From: Roseateles hydrophilus
Lineage (GTDB): Bacteria > Pseudomonadota > Gammaproteobacteria > Burkholderiales > Burkholderiaceae_C
Direction of reading: 5' to 3'
Length of the DNA stretch: 64,000 bases
NCBI RefSeq assembly: GCF_026712245.1
Contig: NZ_JAPPUY010000001.1
Coordinates: 496,001 to 560,000 of the forward strand
In this document: positions 1 to 7,078 of the stretch, one piece after another
Layout: each line of letters starts with the position of its first letter
Position numbering within the stretch: position 1 is the stretch's first letter
Made by a program: the position numbers and the translations under genes
Notes under the pieces: model-generated
Database searches by the model: none
Seen by the model: only the letters and a program-made list of their open reading frames with translations
What the model was told of the DNA's origin: nothing

Positions 1-1003
1 CGGGCTTTGCGGCTTCGGTGTCCAGCCAGGCCAGCGTGGCCGGGAAGGTCTTGGTCTGCGTGGCCGAGCCGGGCGTGACGATCCAGTCGCCGCGGCTCAC
101 GTCCAGTTGGCGGTCCAGCACCAGGCCGGCGGAGTCACCGGCTTCGGCGCTGGCGACGGTCTCGCCGGCCAGCCGCACTTCGGCGACGACGGCGGTCTGC
201 TTGGACGGCAGCACCTCGATGGTGTCGCCCGCCTTCACGGCGCCGTGGGCGATACGGCCCCACAGCACGCGCGGCTGAACGCCGGTGCCATTGGACTGGT
301 AGGCGTCCTTCTGCACGTACTGCACGGGCAGGGACAGCGGCGCGTCGGCGCGCTCGCTCAGCGTGGGCAGGCGCTCCAGCACCTGCAGCAGGCTCTCGCC
401 GTTCCACCAGGGCGCGTCCAGCGGCTGGGTCACGTTGTCGCCGCGCAGCGCGCTGACGGGCACCGTGGCCGCCACGTTCAGGCCGGCGGCGGCAGCGAAT
501 TTGTCCAGCGCGGCCTTGACCTTGGCGAAGCCGGCGCCCGGGTCGTCCAATGCATCGATCTTGTTGACGGCGAACACGATGCTGGGCACGCGCAGCAGCT
601 GGGCCAGCAGCGAGTGGCGGCGCGTCTGCGGCAGCAGCGGCACGTCGTCCTGCGTCAGGTCGAGCTTGGTGATGTCTACCAGCACGACGGCGGCGTCGCT
701 GCCGGCCGCGGCCGTGACCATGTTGCGCGTGTACTGCTCATGGCCGGGCGCGTCGGCAATGATGAACTTGCGCGTCTTGGTGGCGAAGTAGCGGTAGGCC
801 ACGTCGATGGTGATGCCTTGCTCGCGCTCGGCTTCCAGGCCGTCGGTCAGCAGGCTCAGGTCGATGGGCCGGCCGGCGGCGCGGCGCTCGAGTGTGTCGA
901 GCTGGTCGGCCAGGATGGCCTGGCCGTCGAACAGCAGGCGGCCGATCAGTGTGGACTTGCCGTCGTCGACGGAGCCCGCGGTGAGGAATCGCAAGGCCTT
1001 CAT
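1..1003 (-). CDS. cysN: Sulfate adenylyltransferase subunit 1 (GTPase), 3' end outside window
   Basis: CysN is the GTPase subunit of ATP sulfurylase; with CysD it activates sulfate to APS in the cytoplasm. The protein begins MKALRFLTAGSVDDGKST, with the P-loop GSVDDGKS at residues 10-17. DAPGHEQYTRNM (G3) and NKID (G4) follow, typical of elongation-factor-like GTPases of this family. About 334 codons are present and the frame stays open to the left edge, so the C-terminal part is missing and a CysNC fusion cannot be excluded. The ATG at 1003 overlaps the cysD stop by 4 nt (ATGA), so translation is probably coupled. It is the most distal gene of the operon visible here. Identity is secure. Confidence 0.95.
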   Translation of the reverse strand, partial: MKALRFLTAGSVDDGKSTLIGRLLFDGQAILADQLDTLERRAAGRPIDLSLLTDGLEAEREQGITIDVAYRYFATKTRKFIIADAPGHEQYTRNMVTAAAGSDAAVVLVDITKLDLTQDDVPLLPQTRRHSLLAQLLRVPSIVFAVNKIDALDDPGAGFAKVKAALDKFAAAAGLNVAATVPVSALRGDNVTQPLDAPWWNGESLLQVLERLPTLSERADAPLSLPVQYVQKDAYQSNGTGVQPRVLWGRIAHGAVKAGDTIEVLPSKQTAVVAEVRLAGETVASAEAGDSAGLVLDRQLDVSRGDWIVTPGSATQTKTFPATLAWLDTEAAKP

Positions 1004-1968
1004 CAGAAATACCCTTCCTTCTTGCGCTTCTCCATGGAAGCTTCACTCGTGCGGTCGTCCATGCGCGTGGCGCCGCGTTCGCTGACGGTGACGGTCAGCG
1101 TCTCGGCCACGACCTCGCTCGCATTTGCGGCGGGGCTCTCGACCGGGCAGGTGCAGGTCATGTCGCCCACGGTGCGGAAGCGCACCTGGACGGTCTCGAC
1201 GGTCTCGCCGGCCTCGGGCGGCGTCACGTCGGTCAGCGGCACCAGCAGGCCCTTGCGGCGGATGACCTGGCGTTCGTGCGCGTAGTACATCGGCGGCAGC
1301 GGGATGTTCTCGCGGGCGATGTAGAGCCACACGTCCAGCTCGGTCCAGTTGCTGATGGGGAAGCAGCGGAAGTGCTCGCCCGGGCGGATGCGCGTGTTGA
1401 ACAGCGTCCACAGCTCGGGGCGCTGCTCCTTGGGCTGCCATTGGCCGAAGCTGTCGCGGTGGCTGAAGATGCGCTCCTTGGCGCGCGCCTTCTCCTCGTC
1501 GCGGCGGGCGCCGCCGATGAGCGCGTCGAACTTGTGCTCCTCGATGGTCTCCAGCAGCGTCACCGTCTGGTGGCCGTTGCGGCTTTCCAGCGGGTGGGCG
1601 AGGCGGATGGTGCCCTTGGCCATGCTGTCTTCGAGGTGGCCGACGATCAGGCGCTCACCCATGTCGGCGACGCGCTGGTCACGGAAGGTGATGACCTCGG
1701 GGAAGTTGTGCCCCGTGTCGATGTGCACCATCGGGAAGGGCAGCTGGCCCGAGTAGCCGCTCGGATGCGCGGCGTTCTTCATCTTGAAGGCCTTCTCGGC
1801 CAGGCGCAGAACGACGCAGCTGTCCTTGCCGCCGGAGAACAGCAGGGCGGGGCGCTCGAAGCTCGCAGCCACCTCGCGCAGGATGAAGATGGCCTCTTCT
1901 TCCAGCGCATCCAGGTGCGCGTGGTCGACGTCGGCAATGAGTTGTTCGGGTTTCACAGCAGCATTCAT
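1003..1968 (-). CDS. cysD: Sulfate adenylyltransferase subunit 2
   Basis: CysD is the catalytic ATP pyrophosphatase subunit of ATP sulfurylase and forms APS from sulfate and ATP together with CysN. From the ATG at 1968 the product is 321 aa, close to the usual 300-320. The PP-loop SGGKDS is at residues 45-50. RFRTVGDMTC and the terminal KRKKEGYF match the conserved CysD C-terminus. The frame extends upstream to an ATG at 2013, but 1968 gives a 4-nt ATGA overlap with the cysH stop and the expected family N-terminus, so it was chosen. The same kind of overlap joins it to cysN downstream. Identity is secure. Confidence 0.95.
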   Translation of the reverse strand: MNAAVKPEQLIADVDHAHLDALEEEAIFILREVAASFERPALLFSGGKDSCVVLRLAEKAFKMKNAAHPSGYSGQLPFPMVHIDTGHNFPEVITFRDQRVADMGERLIVGHLEDSMAKGTIRLAHPLESRNGHQTVTLLETIEEHKFDALIGGARRDEEKARAKERIFSHRDSFGQWQPKEQRPELWTLFNTRIRPGEHFRCFPISNWTELDVWLYIARENIPLPPMYYAHERQVIRRKGLLVPLTDVTPPEAGETVETVQVRFRTVGDMTCTCPVESPAANASEVVAETLTVTVSERGATRMDDRTSEASMEKRKKEGYF

Positions 1969-2720
1969 GATTTGGCGTGCAGGCCGCATTCCTTGGATGA
2001 GTCTTCCCACCACCAGCGGCCGGCGCGGAAGTCCTCGCCGACGGCGATGGCGCGCGTGCAGGGCGCGCAGCCGATGCTGGGCATGAACTGGTCATGCAGC
2101 GGGTTGTAGGGGACGGCGTACTTCTCGACGTAGGCCCAGACCTCGGCCCAGGTCCAGTCGGCGATGGGGCTGATCTTGCGGCGGTTGTTGCCGTCGTCTT
2201 CATCGAAGGCGACATCGCCGCGTGCGCCCGACTGCTCACGGCGCAGCCCGGTGATCCAGGCCGTGCGGCCCTTCAGCATGCGTCCCAGCGGCTCCATCTT
2301 GCGCACGCCGCAGCAGGCCTTGCGCAGCTCGATGCTCTTGTACATCGCGTCGTCGCCCTCGCGGGTGACGAACTGGATGACGGCCTCGGCGACAGGCGTG
2401 AACACTTCGACGTCGAAGCCGTACCGGCTCTTGATCTGCGGTAGCAGGCCCAGCGTCTCGGCATGCAGCTTGCCGGTGTCCAGCGTGGAGATGTGCACGC
2501 TGAGGCCGGCGCGGGCGATCAGGTCGGTGATGACCATGTCTTCCACGCCCAGGCTGCTGCTCTGCACGAGGCCGTCGCCATGCGTGGCGCAGGCGTCGCG
2601 CAGGTGCTTCTGCGCAGCTTCGATCTTGGCGTCGAGTGCTGGCGTCCACTTGGCGTAGAGGCCTATGGCGTTGCCCGCCGCGGGCGCGGCGGCCCAGGGC
2701 AGGGTGCTGACGTCGCTCAC
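1965..2720 (-). CDS. cysH: Adenylylsulfate (APS) reductase, thioredoxin-dependent, 4Fe-4S type
   Basis: This enzyme reduces activated sulfate to sulfite in assimilation. From the GTG at 2720 the protein has 251 aa. It carries the Cys-Cys pair at 136-137 and a Cys-x2-Cys at 218/221, the four ligands of the 4Fe-4S cluster that marks APS reductases rather than cluster-free PAPS reductases. The catalytic Cys lies in ECGLH near residue 245. This predicts use of APS directly, which fits the absence of a cysC gene between cysD and cysN. GTG 2720 overlaps the upstream stop by 4 nt (GTGA); an ATG at 2741 would overlap by 25 nt and is less likely. Its TGA overlaps the cysD ATG. Confidence 0.93.
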   Translation of the reverse strand: MSDVSTLPWAAAPAAGNAIGLYAKWTPALDAKIEAAQKHLRDACATHGDGLVQSSSLGVEDMVITDLIARAGLSVHISTLDTGKLHAETLGLLPQIKSRYGFDVEVFTPVAEAVIQFVTREGDDAMYKSIELRKACCGVRKMEPLGRMLKGRTAWITGLRREQSGARGDVAFDEDDGNNRRKISPIADWTWAEVWAYVEKYAVPYNPLHDQFMPSIGCAPCTRAIAVGEDFRAGRWWWEDSSKECGLHAKS

Positions 2721-3211
2721 GCCGCGCTCCGCTGGAACCACGGGCGCGTCTCGGCCACGTCGCCCTGGTAGAAGCCGACCGGCGCGAACAGGTCCAGCGC
2801 CTTCTGCGCCGCGGCCTGCGATTGGTCGCCACGCATGATGACTTCGTCAAAGCCGGTGCGGGCCAGCAGCTGCATCATGTCCACCAGCACTTCGCCGCGG
2901 GCGCGGATGGCGCCTTGGAACTTGAAGCGGCTGCGCAGGATGCGGGCCTGGCTGTAGGCGCGGCCGTCGGTCCACTTCGGGAACTCCAGCACCACCAGCG
3001 CGATGCGGCCGAGGTCGGGCTGCAGCTGCGTGATGTCGGCATCGTTCGGGAACTCGATGGCGACCGGCACGTCGTGCGGCCAGTGGGCGCGCACGGCATG
3101 CCATTGCTCCAGGCTCAGCAGTCGGTGGGGCGCCGGATCGGGATCGGGCTTGGGGCCGTCTTCGCCGACGGCGTGCTGCCAGGGGCAGGTGGAGGCGTTG
3201 ATGAACTTCAT
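2717..3211 (-). CDS. DUF934 family protein (CysI-associated)
   Basis: A 164-aa cytoplasmic protein of the DUF934 family, which in Proteobacteria is encoded almost always next to a siroheme sulfite/nitrite reductase. Visible conserved stretches are the Trp/Phe-rich PKWTDGRAYSQARILR and a C-terminal RGDQ. The N-terminus MKFINASTCPWQ has a single Cys. No catalytic motif is recognisable. It overlaps the sulfite reductase stop by 4 nt at its start and cysH by 4 nt at its end, so it is strictly co-translated with sulfite and APS reduction. An accessory role in sulfite reduction is inferred from context only; the biochemical function is not known to me. Confidence 0.85.
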   Translation of the reverse strand: MKFINASTCPWQHAVGEDGPKPDPDPAPHRLLSLEQWHAVRAHWPHDVPVAIEFPNDADITQLQPDLGRIALVVLEFPKWTDGRAYSQARILRSRFKFQGAIRARGEVLVDMMQLLARTGFDEVIMRGDQSQAAAQKALDLFAPVGFYQGDVAETRPWFQRSAA

Positions 3212-4923
3212 GCTTTTGCAGTCGAAACACGCACGGCGTTGGCCGCAGTCTTGAACGGGTCGAGCCCCAGGCGCTTCACCGCGTCGATGAAGTGTTCACC
3301 GGCCAAACGTTCGCGCTTGAAGGTCTCGATGACGGCGTCGATGGCATCGGCAATCTCGTCGGCCGCGAAGCTCGGGCCGATGACCTTGCCGGCCACCGTC
3401 CCGCCGGCCAGCGTCGAGCCGTCGCCGCCGCCCAGCGTCAGCTGGTACCACTCGGTGCCGTCCTTGTCGACGCCGAGGATGCCGATGTGGCCGCTGTGGT
3501 GGTGGCCGCAGCTGTTGATGCAGCCGCTGATGTGCAGGTCGATCTCGCCGAGGTCTTCGAGCTCGTCGATGTCCTGGTAACGCTCGGCGATCTCGGCGGC
3601 CAGCGGCAGCGAGCGGGCGTTGGCCAGCGCGCAGAAGTCGCCGCCGGGGCAGGCGATCTGGTCGGTCAGCAGGCGGGCGTTGGGCGTCGCGAAGCCGGCG
3701 GCGCGGGCGGCCTGGAACAGCGCGGGCAGGTCGCTGGCCTTGACCCAGGGCAGCACCAGGTTCTGGCGGTGCGACACGCGCAGCTCGCCGTGGCTGAACT
3801 GCTCGGCCAGCGCGGCCGCCGTGTCCATCACGTCGGCGCTGGTGTCGCCCGGGGCGATGCCCACGCGCTTGAGGCTCAGCGTGACGGCGCGGTAGCCGGC
3901 CACGCGGTGGCCCTGCACGTTGCGGTCCAGCCAGCGCTTGAAGGCCGGGTCGCTGGTGTCCAGTGTCGGCTCGGCGGTGGCGACGACGCCGGCCGGGTCG
4001 ACGAAGCAGGCGGCCACGCGGTCCAGCTCGGCCTGCGGAATGATGTGCTCGTGGCCGCCGCTGTCGTCGGCCAGGATGCGCGCGTACTCGGCGTTCACCG
4101 CGTCGAAGAACTTCTGCCCCTCGGCCTTGACGAGGATCTTGATGCGGGCCTTGTAGAGGTTGTCGCGGCGGCCGGCCAGGTTGTAGCAGCGCACGATGGC
4201 CTCGATGTAGACGAGGATGTGCTGCCACGGCACGAAGGCGTTGATCTCCACGCCCGGGATGGGCGTGCGGCCCATGCCGCCGCCGACGAAGACCTGGAAG
4301 CCGACCTCGCCGGCCGCGTTCTTCTTCAGCTGCAGGCCGATGTCATGCCAGCCGATGGCGGCGCGGTCTTCGGCAGCGCCCGAGACGGCGATCTTGAACT
4401 TGCGCGGCAGGTGCGCGAACTCGGGGTGCAGCGTGCTCCACTGGCGCAGCACTTCGGCATAGGGGCGGGCATCAACGATTTCGTCCTGGGCGATGCCCAC
4501 CAGCGCATCGCTGGTGATGTTGCGGATGCAGTTGCCGCTGGTCTGGATGCCGTGCATGTCGACCTCGGCCAGCAGGTCCATCACGTCGGCGCTCTTGTCC
4601 AGCGGAATCCAGTTGTATTGCAGGTTCTGGCGCGTCGTGAAGTGGCCGTAGCCGCCCTGGCCGGCAAACGGGCCGTCGGGCTGGCGGTCGTACTCGCGGG
4701 CGATGCGCGCCAGCTGGCGCAGCTGGCGGCTGCTCAGCTCGCCGTAGGGCACGGCCACGCGCAGCATGGGCGCATGGCGCTGGATGTACCAGCCGTTTTG
4801 CAGGCGCAGCGCGCGGAAATCGTCGCCGCTGAGTTGGCCGGCGAAGTGGCGCTCCAGCTGGTCGCGGTATTGCGCGGCGCGGGCGCGGACGAAGCGGCGG
4901 TCGAAGTCGGTGTACTGATACAT
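3208..4923 (-). CDS. cysI: Siroheme sulfite/nitrite reductase hemoprotein (CysI-like)
   Basis: A 571-aa siroheme and 4Fe-4S protein of the nitrite/sulfite reductase family. It should reduce sulfite to sulfide by six electrons in cysteine synthesis. The cluster ligands show as C-x5-C (CPGGDFC, near residue 430) and C-x3-C (CINSC, near 470). Two ferredoxin-like half domains are present: the first around GQGGYGHFTTRQNLQ, the second around GELRVSHRQNLVLP. The position between tauE, DUF934 and cysHDN supports a sulfite substrate; a nitrite reductase role is the alternative. No CysJ-type flavoprotein is encoded in the window, so the electron donor is unknown. The ATG at 4923 lies 12 nt after the tauE stop. 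Confidence 0.9.
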   Translation of the reverse strand: MYQYTDFDRRFVRARAAQYRDQLERHFAGQLSGDDFRALRLQNGWYIQRHAPMLRVAVPYGELSSRQLRQLARIAREYDRQPDGPFAGQGGYGHFTTRQNLQYNWIPLDKSADVMDLLAEVDMHGIQTSGNCIRNITSDALVGIAQDEIVDARPYAEVLRQWSTLHPEFAHLPRKFKIAVSGAAEDRAAIGWHDIGLQLKKNAAGEVGFQVFVGGGMGRTPIPGVEINAFVPWQHILVYIEAIVRCYNLAGRRDNLYKARIKILVKAEGQKFFDAVNAEYARILADDSGGHEHIIPQAELDRVAACFVDPAGVVATAEPTLDTSDPAFKRWLDRNVQGHRVAGYRAVTLSLKRVGIAPGDTSADVMDTAAALAEQFSHGELRVSHRQNLVLPWVKASDLPALFQAARAAGFATPNARLLTDQIACPGGDFCALANARSLPLAAEIAERYQDIDELEDLGEIDLHISGCINSCGHHHSGHIGILGVDKDGTEWYQLTLGGGDGSTLAGGTVAGKVIGPSFAADEIADAIDAVIETFKRERLAGEHFIDAVKRLGLDPFKTAANAVRVSTAKA

Positions 4924-4935
4924 GGAGTCAGAGAT

Positions 4936-5922
4936 TCACGCCAGGGAACGGTAGATGTTGAAGGCGCTGACCAACACGATGGTGCTGCCCACCAGCGCCA
5001 GCAGCGCTTTGGTGTGCAGGCGCTTGGTCAGCAGCGCGGCAATCGGGGCGGCGAACAGGCCGCCCAGCACCAGGCCGGCCACGGTCACCCAGGGATTTTC
5101 GTCGCCAATCAGCAGCGCGAACACGCCGGCGCTGATGAAGGTCAGGAAGAACTCGGCGAGGTTGACGGAGCCGATGGTGGTGCGCGGGTCATGGCCCGTG
5201 CCCACCAGCGTGGTGGTGACCACCGGGCCCCAGCCGCCGCCGCCCACGGCGTCCACGAAGCCGCCGAACAGGCCCAGTTTGGCCACGTGGCGCGGCTCGC
5301 CGCCGCGCGGGCGGATCTTGCGAAAGATCTTGCTGATCACGTACAGCCCCATCAGCAGCAGGTAGGCCGACACGAAGGGCTTGATGACCGAGCCATCGAT
5401 GCTGGACAGTACCCATGCCCCCGATGCCGCGCCCAGCATGCCCGGCACCAGCAGGCGCAGGAACAGGTTGCGGTTGACGTTGCCCAGCTTCAGGTGCGCC
5501 AGGCCGGACACGCCGGTGGTGAACACCTCGGCGATGTGCACCGAGGCGCTGGCCACCGCCGGGCTGCTGCCGGTGGCCAGCAGGAAGGAGGTGCTGGTGA
5601 TGCCGTAGGCCATGCCCAGCGCGCCGTCCACGGTCTGGGCCAGCAGGCCCACGGCGACGGCGGCCCAGAACTCGGTGCTGGACAGCGCGTTGGCCACCAG
5701 TTGCAGGCCGCCCACGCTGCCGGCCGGCTGCGTGAACAGCCGCGAGGCCAGCGCGATGGACAGCGCCATCAGCAGGCCGACGACCGACCACATCGCCACC
5801 CGCAGCACCGGGTGGCCCGGGTCGTTGGCATGGGTGACGGCGTTCTCCAGCGGCGGCAGGCCCAGTTCGGCATGCTCGGCGTTGATGGGGTTGTTGCTGA
5901 GGTCGAGGTCGCGGACTTTCAT
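4936..5922 (-). CDS. Sulfite exporter TauE/SafE family permease
   Basis: A polytopic inner-membrane protein of the TauE/SafE (DUF81) family, 328 aa from the ATG at 5922. The sequence shows about eight hydrophobic segments and the glycine-rich loop GGGGWGPVVT typical of the family. These proteins are thought to move sulfite, sulfonates or other sulfur anions. As first gene of the sulfate assimilation operon it could import a sulfur source or relieve sulfite excess. The frame extends to a TTG at 5943 (starting MPRVAAS), but the ATG is preferred. The N-terminus before the first segment is about 40 residues long, somewhat more than usual. Confidence 0.87.
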   Translation of the reverse strand: MKVRDLDLSNNPINAEHAELGLPPLENAVTHANDPGHPVLRVAMWSVVGLLMALSIALASRLFTQPAGSVGGLQLVANALSSTEFWAAVAVGLLAQTVDGALGMAYGITSTSFLLATGSSPAVASASVHIAEVFTTGVSGLAHLKLGNVNRNLFLRLLVPGMLGAASGAWVLSSIDGSVIKPFVSAYLLLMGLYVISKIFRKIRPRGGEPRHVAKLGLFGGFVDAVGGGGWGPVVTTTLVGTGHDPRTTIGSVNLAEFFLTFISAGVFALLIGDENPWVTVAGLVLGGLFAAPIAALLTKRLHTKALLALVGSTIVLVSAFNIYRSLA

Positions 5923-6005
5923 CGAGGCCGCGACTCTAGGCAAGCTTGCTCAGCAGGCGAACGACATTCTTCTTGGGGCTATATGCCCAGGCTGAATAAG
6001 CAAGC
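5923..6005. promoter_or_regulatory. Leader of the cys operon with an inverted repeat
   Basis: An 83-bp gap between ybiB and tauE that must contain the cys operon promoter or leader unless ybiB reads through. AGCTTGCTCAGC (5943-5954) is complementary to GCTGAATAAGCAAGCT (5991-6006), giving a stem with a short bulge. It is relatively AT-rich (ATAT, GAATAAG) for this genome. It may be a regulator site or an RNA hairpin. CysB control would be expected for such operons, but no clear consensus can be assigned by eye. Confidence 0.35.
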
Positions 6006-6929
6006 TCAGTTCGTGGCCAGCAGCTTCAGTGCGGCGACCTGCTCGGCGATGCGCGGCGGCACCGGCTCGGTGCCCGTGAGCATCGCGCGGATCAGCGCGG
6101 CGTTGGTGGCGGGCGCGCAGGCGGCCGACAGCGGCCAGTCGAGGTCGGTCGTGTCGGCCGGGTGCAGCGGCGCGCTGGCGCCGTCCTGGAAGCCGATCAG
6201 GTGCGCCTTGCGGCGCAGGTGGGCGTAGGCCTCGCCCTCGCTGGCGCGCATCAGCAGCGCGCGGCCGCCATCGGCAGTCAGCGCGGGCAGCGTGGCGGCC
6301 ATGCTGTCCAGGTACTCGGGGTGCGTGACGGCGGCCACCCGCACGCCGCGGCCGGTGGGGAAGGGGTCCAGCAGCTTGGCCAGGCTGTGCGCGCTGTTGC
6401 GCAGGCCCAGGCGCGGGCGCAAGGCCATCAAATTGTTCAAGCCAGGGTTGAGCAGCTGCAAAGGCAGCACGGCCAGTCGCTCGGCGGCCAGGCGGGCTTC
6501 GGCATGGCCGAGCGAGGGGCTGGGGGGCAGGTCCAGCGCGTCCAGCAGTTCGAAGGGGCTGACGCGGCTGTCGAAATCATGCCGGCCGAAGATCAACACC
6601 GGCACGCCCTCGCGCGCCAGCAGCAGCGCCACCAGCGGCATCAGGTTGGCCTGCTTGCGTGCGCCGTTGAAGCTGGGTAGCAGCACGGTGCGCGGGCCCG
6701 GGGGTGCTGTCATCGCAGCGGTGCGGGCCTGCTGCGCCGCCAGGAAGCCCGCCAGCTCGTCGGCGCTCTCGCCTTTCACGCGCATCGCGATGAGGATGGC
6801 GCCCAGTTCCAGCTCGGGCACGCGGCCGTCCAGCATCGCGCCGAACAGCTGCTCGGCCTGGTCTCGGGTCAGGTCGCGTGCGCCGCGCGAGCCGCGGCCG
6901 ATTTCCTTGATCAACGGGGCGTAGTCCAT
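6006..6929 (-). CDS. ybiB: YbiB family protein (TrpD2, anthranilate phosphoribosyltransferase-like)
   Basis: A 307-aa protein with the fold of nucleoside/anthranilate phosphoribosyltransferases. It has an N-terminal helical part (DLTRDQAEQLFGAMLDGRV) and a large domain with LMPLVALLLAREGVPVLIFG. It matches the YbiB/TrpD2 group, whose E. coli member binds nucleic acids and lacks TrpD activity. The glycine-rich PRPP-binding loop of true TrpD (GTGGD) is replaced by a PSFNGARKQ-like segment, so enzymatic anthranilate transfer is unlikely. It lies directly upstream of the sulfate operon on the same strand, a layout common in Burkholderiales; a functional link to sulfur metabolism is not shown by the sequence. 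Confidence 0.8.
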   Translation of the reverse strand: MDYAPLIKEIGRGSRGARDLTRDQAEQLFGAMLDGRVPELELGAILIAMRVKGESADELAGFLAAQQARTAAMTAPPGPRTVLLPSFNGARKQANLMPLVALLLAREGVPVLIFGRHDFDSRVSPFELLDALDLPPSPSLGHAEARLAAERLAVLPLQLLNPGLNNLMALRPRLGLRNSAHSLAKLLDPFPTGRGVRVAAVTHPEYLDSMAATLPALTADGGRALLMRASEGEAYAHLRRKAHLIGFQDGASAPLHPADTTDLDWPLSAACAPATNAALIRAMLTGTEPVPPRIAEQVAALKLLATN

Positions 6930-7078
6930 GGCCTGGAGTGTAGGAAGGCCCCAGGGCCGGGGTTATGCGTGCCGGCGCGTCGCTGCCGTGCGACAAGCGC
7001 TCCCGTGGCGTTTGCGCCGCATCAAGTGCGCACGCCGTTCATTCGACGCGCTAGCACGGCCGCCGATACTCGCGGCCC

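Noticed and set aside
3292-6228. A 978-codon plus-strand open frame
   Set aside because: Antisense to the sulfite reductase, tauE and part of ybiB, all of which have conserved motifs; a codon-bias artefact.
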